Origin: Dysgonomonas sp. 511
GTDB lineage: Bacteria; Bacteroidota; Bacteroidia; Bacteroidales; Dysgonomonadaceae
Length of the DNA stretch: 64,000 nt
NCBI RefSeq assembly: GCF_010501105.1
Contig: NZ_QVMQ01000004.1
Coordinates: 1-64,000 of the forward strand
Reading direction: 5' to 3'
Numbering within the stretch: the stretch's first letter is position 1; every line of letters begins with the position of its first letter. The translations under genes and the position numbers were made by a program. Under the pieces are notes generated by a model. The model saw only the letters and a program-made list of their open reading frames with translations. It was not told where the DNA came from and ran no database searches. Positions 1 to 9,109 of this stretch are shown here, piece by piece.

Positions 1-258
1 ATATATATTATGAATCCTATTGCTGATAAAAACCAAGAGAAATATAAACTGGCTGCATGAAACAAAAAGGGTAGGTCAATTTACTTTTGACACACCCTCG
101 TCGGTTGTGTCGGGCGTAAGATATTACGCCCCTACAGGCTTTCGAGAGAATATCATTTTTTTGTCATGTTTTGTGTATATGTGTTACTTTTTGCCACCTC
201 TCTCCCCGCTCTCTCCAAAGGGAGAGAGGGCTGCAAGCCGCGACAAGAGAGGGAAAAG

Positions 259-352
259 GTAACAATGGGAAAGTAATAAAAAGGTGTTACATGTGTTACT
301 TTTTGGAAAGATACAAGATACCAGTAGACGAGTTAACGAGTTGGGTGCTGAT
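259..352 (+). repeat. 94-bp direct repeat, copy A
   Basis: Starts GTAACAATGGGAAAG and ends at GGTGCTGAT. It carries the direct hexamers TGTTAC-ATG-TGTTAC followed by a T run and the heptamer pair AGATACA/AGATACC. Nearly identical to the copy at 403-496, with a 50-base spacer between them that itself contains CTTGTATCT, the complement of AGATACAAG. Confidence 0.85.
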
Positions 353-402
353 AAAATATAAACTTGTGTCTCGTATCTTGTTTACTTGTATCTAAAGAAA
401 AA

Positions 403-496
403 GTAACAATGAAAAAGTGATAAAAAGGTGTTACATGTGTTACTTTTTGGAAAGATACAAGATACCAGTAGACAAGTTAACGAGTTGGGTGCTGAT
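403..496 (+). repeat. 94-bp direct repeat, copy B
   Basis: Same length as the copy at 259-352 and differing from it at only a few positions. Its first ~46 bases are also found in reverse at 20009-20054, and a longer version in reverse at 47803-48012. Confidence 0.85.
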
Positions 497-607
497 TCGC
501 ATTAATTATATGATACCTGTAATGTTGCAAGCTCAGGAAAATGCTTATTAACATAGGATAAATATAAAATATCTCAATTTGCTATGTATGGTTTGCAAAA
601 TAATGCA

Positions 608-615
608 TACTTTTG
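608..615 (+). promoter_or_regulatory. -7 element of the gltD-like gene
   Basis: TACTTTTG fits the Bacteroidota -7 consensus TAnnTTTG. It lies 35 bases before the ATG at 651. No TTTG at the usual 19-23 base spacing is present (nearest spacings 12 and 26), so the -33 box is weak. It argues against the upstream in-frame start at 579. Confidence 0.4.
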
Positions 616-650
616 CGAAGTCGATAGATCAAAATAGCATTTTAGAAACT

Positions 651-1958
651 ATGAAGAAAGAAAATTTTTCCGAGACGAACATAAGTTATACTACAAAAGA
701 AGCAATAGATGAGGCTAAACGCTGCCTCAATTGCAAGAACCCTCTATGTGTGCAGGGATGCCCCATAGAGCACAATATTCCCGGATTTATCAATCAGCTT
801 TCGATGGGTAATATTGGAGCTGCAATGCAGATAATAAACGAGAAGAGCAACCTGCCCGCTATATGTGGACGCGTTTGCCCACACGAGAAGCAATGTGAGG
901 GAAATTGCATACTCAACAAGAAGAATAACCCCATAAAGGTTGGCAAACTGGAACGGTTTATAGCCGATTTCGACAGCGATATGCTGCTTATTAAAGAACG
1001 ATTGAAACCTAAAACCAGAGGCAAGGTAGCCATCGTTGGATCTGGGCCTGCGGGTCTGACCGTTGCCGGCGACTTGGCTCGCGAAGGTTTTAACGTCGTG
1101 GTTTTCGAAGGGCAGAAAGAACCCGGAGGAGTATTGATGTATGGTATTCCCGAGTATCGCCTGCCGAAAGATATTGTACGCCGCGAAATAAAGAAGATAG
1201 AAGCACTTGGCGTCACTTTTATGAACGAATTTATAGTAGGTGAGAAAATGACTGTGGATGAGATGCTCAGCCACGAGTTTGATGCAGTATTCATCGGTTC
1301 GGGAACGTCTGTACCCAAGACTTTAGACCTGCCGGGGATAAACCTGTACAAAGTACTACAGTCTTCTTATTTCCTACGAATGGTAAACCTCTACAACAGT
1401 GGCGACATAAGCCGGGCGGCAGTGCCTTTGGTAGATGGAGAAGAGATTGCCGTTATAGGTGCAGGCAATGTGGCGATGGATGCTGCGCGCACAGCCCTGC
1501 GTATGGGAGCCAGCTCGGTAAAAGTGATTTACCGGGGTACAGAAGACACCCTGCCCGCATTGAAAACCGAATATCACGAAGCCGTTGAAGAAGGGGTTGA
1601 GTTCCTTTGGAAAAGCCGTACGGTAGAATGTATCGGGGAAAATAACACGCTGAAGGCCATACGCGTGGAAACTCCCGAAGGAGAAAAGATAATGCCTATA
1701 AACCGCGTATTGATAGCCATAGGTTCTAAACCAGCAAACCGCATTGTATCTACTTCGCTGGGAATAGATGTTGACGATAACGGCTATGTTATCACAAAAG
1801 ATTACCCTTATGGCATGACTACCCGCAAAGGGGTGTTTGCCGGCGGCGATGTAGTACATACCCCGCAAACCGTAGTGCTGGCTATGCGCGAGGCCAAACA
1901 GGTGGCAATAGGTATTGCCCAGTACGTAGATGCTGTAAAACTATTGGGAGGCAATTGA
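651..1958 (+). CDS. GltD-like NADPH-dependent glutamate synthase / NfnB-type oxidoreductase subunit
   Basis: 435-residue iron-sulfur flavoprotein of the glutamate synthase small-subunit family. Two cysteine clusters near the N-terminus (C25, C28, C33, C37 and C72, C76, C82, C86) fit the two [4Fe-4S] sites of this family. A GSGPAG FAD-binding motif follows at about residue 130 and a GAGNVAMDAA nucleotide motif in the second half. The family moves electrons from NADPH, in GltAB for glutamate synthesis from glutamine and 2-oxoglutarate, or in NfnAB for electron bifurcation. I chose the ATG at 651 because an in-frame start at 579 lies upstream of the likely promoter and adds a tail not typical of the family. 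Neither a large subunit (GltB) nor an NfnA partner adjoins it: repeats lie upstream and an opposing lipoprotein gene downstream. It may work as a homomeric enzyme, as some archaeal GltA-type proteins do, or with a distant partner. Confidence 0.85.
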   Translation: MKKENFSETNISYTTKEAIDEAKRCLNCKNPLCVQGCPIEHNIPGFINQLSMGNIGAAMQIINEKSNLPAICGRVCPHEKQCEGNCILNKKNNPIKVGKLERFIADFDSDMLLIKERLKPKTRGKVAIVGSGPAGLTVAGDLAREGFNVVVFEGQKEPGGVLMYGIPEYRLPKDIVRREIKKIEALGVTFMNEFIVGEKMTVDEMLSHEFDAVFIGSGTSVPKTLDLPGINLYKVLQSSYFLRMVNLYNSGDISRAAVPLVDGEEIAVIGAGNVAMDAARTALRMGASSVKVIYRGTEDTLPALKTEYHEAVEEGVEFLWKSRTVECIGENNTLKAIRVETPEGEKIMPINRVLIAIGSKPANRIVSTSLGIDVDDNGYVITKDYPYGMTTRKGVFAGGDVVHTPQTVVLAMREAKQVAIGIAQYVDAVKLLGGN

Positions 1959-1966
1959 CCGGGATT

Positions 1967-2812
1967 TTAATAATCCCAATTTTCTTCCCATTCGTCCTGA
2001 TAGTCGCGATATTCGTCGCCATAGGCAACGCCTACTACAATCAGGCCGGCAAGGGCAGTTACTCCTAGTACAGTATATAGCGCGTTGTAGTTGGCAGGTT
2101 TTATCATATAGAATACATCGCCTCTTTCTCCCATATCTGTCACAAAGTCTTTAGGCTTTAAAGATGTTTTGAGCAGGTTGGTCATATAAAAATCCTGAGT
2201 ATAAGCCATCGGCATCTCGGGTTTATAATAGAGAGTAAGGTAGCTTTGGAACCTCATAGGCGTATCGCCCGGAGTAAACTCCATCCGCTTCACGTTGGTG
2301 CTGCTATTCGTATTCAGCCCGACAGTAGTCGACTTGTACGATTTGGTTTCGAGGGTTTTATAGTCGGGCAACAAGCTCAAGGGTATTTCCGACACCATAG
2401 ATTGCGGCGGGATGAATGTAGGCTTTCCCGGAATATTCAGCACTCCGCCGATGATACTTGATGAATATGTAAAGGTTCCGTCGGTCGTGCCATGCGTTTC
2501 GATGCTGCCCTCGAATGGGATTGTTTTTCCTGTATAGGAATATGCCATTCCACCTATAATCATAGCCGACCGTTCCCAGTCTACATACAGGGGTTCGTTC
2601 AGCTTGTTGAAGATAGTGATCTGCATCGGTGCACCTTCGCCCCTGAAACTATGGGCAATCCAAAGGCTGTCGGTTTCGAGCAGGAAGTCGCCATTGTCTA
2701 CTTTCTCTATATATTCGTTGGTGGAGTTCAGTGTAGAATAGTAGTATGTAGCCTGGCAAGACGAAAGAGATGTCACAATGATTGCAATAGCTATATATAT
2801 CTGATATTTCAT
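1967..2812 (-). CDS. Hypothetical lipoprotein
   Basis: 281-residue protein of unknown function. It starts with a lipoprotein signal peptide (hydrophobic run then SLSSC, predicted lipidated C19), so it should be exported and membrane-anchored. The body has beta-rich, substitution-tolerant sequence, and a hydrophobic stretch near residues 244-263 is followed by a short acidic, tyrosine-rich tail. The hydrophobic stretch could be a second membrane anchor. It converges on the gltD-like gene with 8 bases between stop codons and runs codirectionally with bipA upstream. I do not recognise a domain. Confidence 0.7.
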   Translation of the reverse strand: MKYQIYIAIAIIVTSLSSCQATYYYSTLNSTNEYIEKVDNGDFLLETDSLWIAHSFRGEGAPMQITIFNKLNEPLYVDWERSAMIIGGMAYSYTGKTIPFEGSIETHGTTDGTFTYSSSIIGGVLNIPGKPTFIPPQSMVSEIPLSLLPDYKTLETKSYKSTTVGLNTNSSTNVKRMEFTPGDTPMRFQSYLTLYYKPEMPMAYTQDFYMTNLLKTSLKPKDFVTDMGERGDVFYMIKPANYNALYTVLGVTALAGLIVVGVAYGDEYRDYQDEWEENWDY

Positions 2813-2900
2813 CGCTATTAGTTTTAGGTTTTCTATATTTTTGATACAATGTTAACTTTTTTACATAAAAAAAGCAAATGTGATATGTTATTAAAACGAA

Positions 2901-2933
2901 AATCCCTTAGAAGCTCTTTACTTTTAAGGGATT
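2901..2933 (-). terminator. Terminator downstream of bipA
   Basis: AATCCCTTA (2901-2909) pairs with TAAGGGATT (2925-2933). Read on the minus strand the hairpin is followed by TTTTCGTTTT, and it sits 23 bases after the bipA stop codon. Confidence 0.7.
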
Positions 2934-2955
2934 ATATTGTCAGAAAACAGCTTTA

Positions 2956-4758
2956 TCAAGCTTTTTTCGCCATCCTTTTCCGATCGTTTTCGTCCAGATA
3001 TATTTTACGGAGACGGATAGAGTGCGGGGTCACCTCCACATATTCATCTTCTTTTATATACTCAAGGGCGTCTTCGAGACTAAAAATGATGGCTGGAGCC
3101 AGTTTCACCTTGTCGTCGCTACCCGATGCACGCACATTGGTCAACTTTTTCGATTTGGTGAGGTTTACCACAAGGTCGCCTTCTTTGCTGTGTTCGCCCA
3201 CTATCTGCCCCATGTATATGTCGGTTTGTGGTTCTACGAAGAAACGTCCCCTGTCTTGCAACTTATCCAGCGCATAGGCAAAGGCGTTGCCCGATTCGCT
3301 GGCTATTATCGAGCCATTGGCACGCTTGTCTATATCGCCTTTCCACGGCTGAAATTCGAGGAAACGGTGTGCAATAACGGCTTCTCCTGCCGATAGGGTA
3401 AGGGCTGCATTGTTAAGCCCGATTATACCGCGCGAAGGGATAGTAAATTCCAGATACACACGATCTTTCTTGCTGCCCATCATCGTAAGTTCTCCTCGGC
3501 GACGGGTAACAAGGTCTATTATCTTGCTCGAATATTCTTCCGGCAAGTTTATGGTAAGTTGCTCTACCGGCTCGTGCTTCTCTCCGTTTACTTCCTTAAT
3601 TATAACCTTAGGCTGCCCCACCTGTAGTTCGTAACCTTCGCGGCGCATGGTTTCTATCAGTATAGACAGGTGTAATATACCCCGCCCGTAAACGATCCAG
3701 GAATCGGCATTTTCGGTGTTTTCTACACGCAAAGCCAGATTACGGTCGAGTTCCCTCATCAGGCGGTCGTGAATATGGCGCGATGTAACGTATTTACCAT
3801 CTTTGCCAAAGAATGGCGAATCGTTGATGGTAAAGAGCATCGACATCGTAGGCTCGTCAATGTCGATAGTCGGTAGCGGTTCGGGATTTTCGATATCGGC
3901 AATAGAATCTCCGATTTCGAACCCTTCGATGCCGATCAGCGCGCATATATCCCCGCAACTGGCACTCGATACTTTTGCCCGTCCAAGACCTTCGAATGTA
4001 TTGATTTCTTTTATTTTGGTCTTTATAATACTCCCGTCCCGCTTACATAGCGAGACTTCCATATTCTCTTTCAGCTCTCCCCTATGTATGCGGCCTATAG
4101 CGATACGCCCTACATATTTAGAGTAGTCGAGCGAAGTGATAAGCATCTGTGGCGTTCCTTCCAATATTTCGGGAGAGGGAATATATTCCACAATAGCATC
4201 GAGCAAAGGAGTGATGTCTTCTGTCGGCTTGTTCCAGTCTTCCGACATCCAGCCTTGTTTGGCCGAGCCATATATGGTAGGGAAGTCAAGTTGTTCTTCT
4301 GTGGCATCGAGGCTGAACATAAGGTCGAAGACCATCTCGTGCACTTCGTCGGGGCGGCAATTGGGCTTGTCTACTTTGTTGATAACCACGATAGGCTTCA
4401 ATCCCATTTGTATAGCCTTTTGCAATACGAAACGTGTTTGCGGCATTGGCCCTTCGAATGCATCGACAAGAAGCAGGCAACCATCTGCCATATTCAATAC
4501 CCGTTCTACCTCGCCACCGAAGTCGGCATGGCCGGGGGTATCTATTATATTGATCTTTGTTCCTTTGTAATTGATGGATACGTTTTTCGACAGGATTGTT
4601 ATTCCCCGCTCGCGTTCCAAGTCGTTATTGTCTAATATGAGTTCGCCTGATGATTGGTTTTCTCTGAAAAGTTGTCCGGCAAGAAGCATTTTGTCCACAA
4701 GTGTTGTCTTACCATGATCGACGTGCGCAATAATCGCAATATTCCTAATATTTTGCAT
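2956..4758 (-). CDS. typA: Translational GTPase BipA/TypA
   Basis: 600-residue ribosome-associated GTPase of the EF-G/LepA superfamily, involved in ribosome biogenesis and stress adaptation. The P-loop AHVDHGKT is at residues 11-18, DTPGHADFGGEVERV forms switch II and NKVDKPNCRPDEV the G4 region. A beta-barrel domain 2, two EF-G-like domains and the BipA-specific C-terminus (NVRASGSDDKVKLAPA, then SIRLRKIYLDENDRKR) follow. The open frame extends to 4806, but a promoter at 4777-4784/4808-4811 falls inside that extension, and MQNIRNIAIIAHVDHG is the family N-terminus. Start is therefore set at 4758, leaving a very short leader. Monocistronic, with its own terminator. Confidence 0.97.
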   Translation of the reverse strand: MQNIRNIAIIAHVDHGKTTLVDKMLLAGQLFRENQSSGELILDNNDLERERGITILSKNVSINYKGTKINIIDTPGHADFGGEVERVLNMADGCLLLVDAFEGPMPQTRFVLQKAIQMGLKPIVVINKVDKPNCRPDEVHEMVFDLMFSLDATEEQLDFPTIYGSAKQGWMSEDWNKPTEDITPLLDAIVEYIPSPEILEGTPQMLITSLDYSKYVGRIAIGRIHRGELKENMEVSLCKRDGSIIKTKIKEINTFEGLGRAKVSSASCGDICALIGIEGFEIGDSIADIENPEPLPTIDIDEPTMSMLFTINDSPFFGKDGKYVTSRHIHDRLMRELDRNLALRVENTENADSWIVYGRGILHLSILIETMRREGYELQVGQPKVIIKEVNGEKHEPVEQLTINLPEEYSSKIIDLVTRRRGELTMMGSKKDRVYLEFTIPSRGIIGLNNAALTLSAGEAVIAHRFLEFQPWKGDIDKRANGSIIASESGNAFAYALDKLQDRGRFFVEPQTDIYMGQIVGEHSKEGDLVVNLTKSKKLTNVRASGSDDKVKLAPAIIFSLEDALEYIKEDEYVEVTPHSIRLRKIYLDENDRKRMAKKA

Positions 4759-4776
4759 ATAAATGTTTTGAGGGTG

Positions 4777-4811
4777 CAAAGGTACGACTTTTTGGCTACA
4801 AGTCAATCAAA
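4777..4811 (-). promoter_or_regulatory. typA promoter
   Basis: On the minus strand, TTTG (4811-4808) and TACCTTTG (4784-4777) are separated by 23 bases, matching the Bacteroidota TTTG/TAnnTTTG arrangement at the long end of the usual spacing. Transcription would begin about 10 bases before the typA ATG. Confidence 0.65.
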
Positions 4812-4855
4812 AGATAGCGAATATTGAAAACCAAAGGAGAATACCGGCAGGATAT

Positions 4856-5644
4856 TTACTTTAGCAGCCCCATATCTTTCAACTTGGTTTTTATGCTATT
4901 ATCCTCATGGATAAATATATAATCTCCCAGTAGGCTTAAATGATTTTCTTGGGATGACAGTATGCCATCATTCAGTTTATATGGCTTATAACAGAGCCTT
5001 TGGAACATATTTAATATAGGCTCTTCGTTCTCTTTCCATACTTCTACCTGCACTATGGGCTTGTGAGTATTTATAATACTTTCCATATCCGACAAAACGA
5101 CATGTTCAAAGCCTTCAATGTCGCATTTTATATAGTCGAGCCTATCGAGAGATGCAAACAAGCGCGATGGTATCTTCATTTGAGCGTCGAATGTAAACTC
5201 TTGGGCATTAATATCCCCGTCCCTGTCCGAATCGTAGACATGAGGAAGCCCGGTTCTTAAGTATCCTACCCTGGGGGAGCTAACCAACTTTATGTCTTTT
5301 TCTTCTTTGCCTAAGGCGTAAGGATAAAGTATTATATTCTTTCTCTCTTTTGCCTTCTTGTTGAATACCTTGTTGTACAGTTCTATTGGCTCTACCGAAT
5401 AGACCTTGCCCGATCTCCCTGTCCACGACGAGAATAGAATGGAATAGTATCCCAGGTTGGCGCCAATATCTACAATAACGTCTCCTCTTTTGATAAGCTT
5501 TTTGGCGAAATAGTGATATTCATATTCCTTGTTTTTCTTTAGGGCACCTAGTTTGTACATAACAAAAAACGACCTTTGCAACAGTTGCAAATAGTTTTCG
5601 AGACTAAGGATGCGGAAGAGTGTTTTTTGAATATACTTTTTCAT
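4856..5644 (-). CDS. FkbM-family methyltransferase
   Basis: 262 residues. The S-adenosylmethionine motif VIVDIGANLGYYSILFS lies at about residues 56-72 and an acidic loop (SVEPI) follows after the next strand. The later motif YIKCDIEGFEHVVL is typical of FkbM-type O-methyltransferases. In Bacteroidota such enzymes usually modify surface glycans or lipids; the substrate here cannot be told from sequence. It stands alone between typA and the lipid A operon, same strand as both, with a 94-base gap to lpxA. No signal peptide, so cytoplasmic. Confidence 0.85.
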   Translation of the reverse strand: MKKYIQKTLFRILSLENYLQLLQRSFFVMYKLGALKKNKEYEYHYFAKKLIKRGDVIVDIGANLGYYSILFSSWTGRSGKVYSVEPIELYNKVFNKKAKERKNIILYPYALGKEEKDIKLVSSPRVGYLRTGLPHVYDSDRDGDINAQEFTFDAQMKIPSRLFASLDRLDYIKCDIEGFEHVVLSDMESIINTHKPIVQVEVWKENEEPILNMFQRLCYKPYKLNDGILSSQENHLSLLGDYIFIHEDNSIKTKLKDMGLLK

Positions 5645-5738
5645 CTATAATATTGAGCAAGCAATAGCATTTGGCTTTACCGGCAGTAAATAATCAGTTA
5701 AGGAAAAAAGGATAGAATAAATATACTGGAATGCCCCG

Positions 5739-6524
5739 TTATCCCATATAGCCTCTGACAATCCCGCGCGGCGAACCTTTTATAAAGTCTACAATAAGGC
5801 GCATCTCCGGAGTTTCTTCAAAGCCCTGCTCTATTTTTGCAACAGCGTCGGTAAAGTTGAAACCAGCCTGATAAATCATGCGATATATTTCCTGTATTTC
5901 GTTTATTTTTTCATTTGCATACCCATTTCTTCGCAAACCTATAAGGTTCACTCCCGAATAGCATACCGGTTCGCGTCCTGCTATGATAAATGGAGGGATG
6001 TCTTTTCCCAAGCGTGTGCCACCTTGTATCATTACATGAGCCCCGATACGGGTAAATTGGTGAACCAATGTTCCTCCGCTCAATATGGCATGATGGTCTA
6101 CTTCTACTTCTCCTGCCAACTGGGTAGCATTTCCCAATATAACATAGTCTTTTACTACACAATCGTGGGCTACATGGCTATACGCCATCAACAGGCAGTT
6201 GCTACCTACGGTGGTGTGTCCTCTCGATGCTGTACCCCTGTTTATAGTCACACATTCCCTTACCGTTGTGCCGTCGCCAACGATGGCCAAGGTATCTTCT
6301 CCTTTAAACTTGAGGTCTTGCGGCACTCCTGCAACAACAGCCCCCGGGAATATGCGGCAGTTTTTACCGACACGCGCGCCATTTCGTATATTCGCACCCG
6401 ACATTATCAGTGTACCGTCCCCGATTTCCACGTTTTCGTCGATGAAAGCAAAGGGTTCTACTGTTACATTTTCTCCGAGCTTAGCTTTCGGATGTATATA
6501 AGCAAGATTTGAAATATTAGACAT
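5739..6524 (-). CDS. lpxA: Acyl-ACP--UDP-N-acetylglucosamine O-acyltransferase
   Basis: 261 residues, the normal LpxA length. It catalyses the first step of lipid A synthesis, moving a 3-hydroxyacyl group from acyl carrier protein to the 3-position of UDP-GlcNAc. The N-terminal two thirds is a left-handed beta-helix of hexapeptide repeats (VTVEPFAFIDENVEIGDGT and following). The catalytic His region is YSHVAHDCVV, and the C-terminal helical domain contains the NEKINEIQEIYRMIY region. Last gene of the lpxD-lpxC/fabZ-lpxA operon, 11 bases after the fusion gene. Confidence 0.97.
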   Translation of the reverse strand: MSNISNLAYIHPKAKLGENVTVEPFAFIDENVEIGDGTLIMSGANIRNGARVGKNCRIFPGAVVAGVPQDLKFKGEDTLAIVGDGTTVRECVTINRGTASRGHTTVGSNCLLMAYSHVAHDCVVKDYVILGNATQLAGEVEVDHHAILSGGTLVHQFTRIGAHVMIQGGTRLGKDIPPFIIAGREPVCYSGVNLIGLRRNGYANEKINEIQEIYRMIYQAGFNFTDAVAKIEQGFEETPEMRLIVDFIKGSPRGIVRGYMG

Positions 6525-6535
6525 GGCTATATGTA

Positions 6536-7921
6536 TTATTTGTTCTTAGCTATTTGAGCTGTAAATTCGGCTTCGGATACAAGTTTCTCGCCAACGAAGG
6601 CAAATCCTTTCATATTGGCTATACCCCTCCTTATTTCGGAAGTCAGGTCGAGCCTGAATATCAGGGTATCGCCGGGAACAACCTTACTGCGGAATTTCAC
6701 ATTATCTATTTTCAGGAAATAGGTAGAGTACCTTTCAGGTTCGTCTACTTGCGAAAGCACCAATAATCCTCCTACCTGAGCCATCGCCTCTATTTGCAAT
6801 ACACCGGGCATAACAGGTTCTTGAGGAAAGTGTCCCTGAAAAAACAGTTCGTTCACACTCAGGTTTTTAATTCCCACGATATGTTTTTCGGCTATTTCGA
6901 TAACCTTGTCTACCATCAAAAAGGGATACCTGTGCGGCAACAGCTCTTTTATTTTGTTGATATCGAATACCGGCTCTTTATTCGGGTCATAAATGGGAGG
7001 TTGCACCTCGTTTTGCTTGATTTGCTTACGCACCAACCGGGCAAGCTTATTGTTTATTTTATGTCCCGGGCGGGTAGCAATAATGCGTCCTTTTATGGGT
7101 TTCCCGATGAGAGCCATATCGCCAATGATGTCGAGCAACTTATGACGCGCCGGTTCGTTCGGGTATTGTATTTGTTTATTGTTGAGATACCCCAATTCTG
7201 TTGCATCCTTGTGTGGTACCCCCAGAAGATCGGCTAAACTATTCAGTTCGGGCTGTGATATTTGACGCTCGTATATTACGATGGCATTATCCAGGTCTCC
7301 TCCTTTAATTAGCCCCGCGTCGCGCAATTGTTGTATTTCGCGCACAAAGACAAATGTACGGCAACTGGCTATTTCTTTATCAAAGTCTTCCAGGTTGTCT
7401 AACGATGCCGATTGATTTGGTATGTATTTAGATTCAAATTCTATAAACGAGTTGATACAGAAACGGTCGTCGGGGAGCAGTGTTAGCTTCGACCCGGTTT
7501 CTTCATCTACTACTTCCATTTTGCGGCGTACTACGAAGTAATCGCGTTCTTCTGTCTGCTCTTCCAGCCCTACTCTACGTATTGCATCTACGTACTGGAT
7601 AGAGCTTCCGTCAAGTATCGGAAATTCAGGAGCATTTACTTCTATCAGGCAATTATCTATACGCAAGGCATATAAAGCAGCCATCGCGTGTTCGACTGTA
7701 CTTACTGATACGTCTCCCTTAATTAAAACTGTTCCTCGTTGTGTATTACCTACATTTTCGGCAATCATATCAATAACAGGCTGATCGTCAAGATCAACTC
7801 TTTTTACTTTATAGCCAAAATTGTCGGGGGCAGGGTTGAATGTAATTGTAATAGGTAATCCAGTATGTAAACCTTTTCCTGTTAGGGTAAAACTCTCTTT
7901 TAGCGTATGTTGCTTACTCAT
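6536..7921 (-). CDS. lpxC/fabZ: Bifunctional UDP-3-O-acyl-GlcNAc deacetylase / (3R)-hydroxyacyl-ACP dehydratase (LpxC-FabZ)
   Basis: 461-residue fusion characteristic of Bacteroidota. The LpxC half (about 1-300) deacetylates UDP-3-O-acyl-GlcNAc, the committed lipid A step. Its zinc ligands are visible as H in STVEHAMAAL, and H and D in HKLLDIIGD, with the catalytic His in RPGHKINN. The FabZ half (about 318-461) dehydrates 3-hydroxyacyl-ACP in fatty acid elongation; its motif LLPHRYPFLMVDKV and the helix GHFPQEPVMPGVLQIEA carry the active-site His and Glu. Joining both activities puts the enzymes competing for 3-hydroxyacyl-ACP in one polypeptide. Between lpxD and lpxA with short gaps (20 and 11 bases). 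Confidence 0.97.
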   Translation of the reverse strand: MSKQHTLKESFTLTGKGLHTGLPITITFNPAPDNFGYKVKRVDLDDQPVIDMIAENVGNTQRGTVLIKGDVSVSTVEHAMAALYALRIDNCLIEVNAPEFPILDGSSIQYVDAIRRVGLEEQTEERDYFVVRRKMEVVDEETGSKLTLLPDDRFCINSFIEFESKYIPNQSASLDNLEDFDKEIASCRTFVFVREIQQLRDAGLIKGGDLDNAIVIYERQISQPELNSLADLLGVPHKDATELGYLNNKQIQYPNEPARHKLLDIIGDMALIGKPIKGRIIATRPGHKINNKLARLVRKQIKQNEVQPPIYDPNKEPVFDINKIKELLPHRYPFLMVDKVIEIAEKHIVGIKNLSVNELFFQGHFPQEPVMPGVLQIEAMAQVGGLLVLSQVDEPERYSTYFLKIDNVKFRSKVVPGDTLIFRLDLTSEIRRGIANMKGFAFVGEKLVSEAEFTAQIAKNK

Positions 7922-7941
7922 TATATATTAAGGCTAGTTTT

Positions 7942-8988
7942 TTATTCGTTTGGGTTAGTTTTCAATTGTTCTATTTCTTTTTGCAGTTGAGCTATCTGCC
8001 GGTACATTTCAGGTAGTTTAGGGAATATGATACTCGACCTGAAGAAATCTTTTACTGGTATGGCCGGAGCTCCCAACAGCTGGGCTCCCGGTTTTATATT
8101 GCTTATTATACCCGCTTGCGCGCCGATATTAGCTCCATCGCCGATGGTAATATGTCCGCCGAGTCCTACCTGTCCGCCAAACATGCAATTCTTGCCTACT
8201 TTGGTAGAGCCGGAAATGCCTACTTGTGCAGCCATCACAGTATTTTCGCCCACTTCTACATTGTGGGCTATTTGAATAAGGTTGTCTAGTTTTACTCCTT
8301 TGTGTATTATCGTAGCATCCATTACAGCACGGTCGATAGTGGTGTTAGCCCCTATCTCTACATCGTCTTCTACAACGACAATTCCCATTTGCGGGATTTT
8401 TTTGTATACCCCGTTTTCAGGGGCAAAACCAAAACCGTCACTTCCTATTACTACTCCGGCATGCATAATACAGTTGTTTCCTATTTTGCAATCCTGATAT
8501 ACTTTTACTCCGGGATATAATATTGTGTTTTCCCCAACAGTAACACCGTCGCCGATATATACCTGCGGATATATCTTGGCACCTTTGCCTATTGTGGCAT
8601 TATCGCCGATGTAGGCAAATGCCCCTACATACACGTCGGCTTCTACCTTTGCCGAAGGCGATATATAAGACATCGGTTCTACTCCCGTTTTCTTCGGCTT
8701 CGATTTTTCTACCATATCCAACAGTATTGCTAATGCCGAATAAGCACTGGCACAACGGATAAGCGTAGCTTTTACTGGTTGTTCGGCCACAAAATCGTTA
8801 TTAACCAACACAATACTAGCCTCGGTGGAGTAGATATAGTTTGTATATTTAGGATTAGCCAGAAATGTAAGTGTTCCCGGTTTGCCTTCTTCTATTTTAG
8901 AAAAGTTATATACAGCAACAGAAGGATCGCCTTCTATCGTGCCGTTTAATACAGTTGCAATTTGTTCTGCAGTGAAGGATACTTGCAT
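7942..8988 (-). CDS. lpxD: UDP-3-O-(3-hydroxyacyl)glucosamine N-acyltransferase
   Basis: 348 residues. LpxD adds the second (N-linked) hydroxyacyl chain in lipid A synthesis. An N-terminal uridine-binding domain (about 1-100) is followed by a long left-handed beta-helix of hexapeptide repeats (from [14 protein letters not shown]). The catalytic His lies in [18 protein letters not shown]-terminal coiled helix ends in [15 protein letters not shown]. First gene of the lipid A operon, with a likely promoter -7 element at 9053-9060. Confidence 0.96.
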   Translation of the reverse strand: MQVSFTAEQIATVLNGTIEGDPSVAVYNFSKIEEGKPGTLTFLANPKYTNYIYSTEASIVLVNNDFVAEQPVKATLIRCASAYSALAILLDMVEKSKPKKTGVEPMSYISPSAKVEADVYVGAFAYIGDNATIGKGAKIYPQVYIGDGVTVGENTILYPGVKVYQDCKIGNNCIMHAGVVIGSDGFGFAPENGVYKKIPQMGIVVVEDDVEIGANTTIDRAVMDATIIHKGVKLDNLIQIAHNVEVGENTVMAAQVGISGSTKVGKNCMFGGQVGLGGHITIGDGANIGAQAGIISNIKPGAQLLGAPAIPVKDFFRSSIIFPKLPEMYRQIAQLQKEIEQLKTNPNE

Positions 8989-9052
8989 AAATACTTATAA
9001 AAAAATCAAATTCGGTACCTCTTTAAGAAGTGCGAAATAAGCAATAATTTTT

Positions 9053-9060
9053 CAAATATA
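9053..9060 (-). promoter_or_regulatory. -7 element of the lipid A operon
   Basis: On the minus strand TATATTTG matches TAnnTTTG, about 65 bases upstream of the lpxD ATG. No clear TTTG -33 box at standard spacing. Confidence 0.4.
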
Positions 9061-9109
9061 TTACTTTTATCCTTAAAAAAACGGTTTAAGAAGGTGAAAT
9101 ATTGTATCA

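Larger units (their letters stand above)
1..578. repeat. Gene-free region built of dispersed repeats
   Basis: No credible gene is visible; the short open frames here run through repeats. The region holds a small REP-like hairpin (GGGCGTAA at 112-119 with TTACGCCC at 124-131), a pyrimidine-rich stretch near 197-235, and two direct 94-base copies (259-352 and 403-496). Each copy begins GTAACAATG and contains TGTTACATGTGTTAC. Blocks of the same sequence recur in reverse orientation near 47.2 and 47.8-48.0 kb, so this is mosaic repeat DNA rather than a unique intergenic region. Confidence 0.8.

Noticed and set aside
20-395. Two short open frames (20-262 and 171-395)
   Set aside because: They run through dispersed repeats and have no plausible protein features.
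259-496. Possible CRISPR array from the two 94-bp direct repeats
   Set aside because: Only two copies, too long, with one 50-base spacer, no cas genes anywhere in the window; same sequence is dispersed elsewhere.
4759-4806. N-terminal extension of typA
   Set aside because: A TTTG/TACCTTTG promoter lies inside it, and the family N-terminus begins at the downstream Met.
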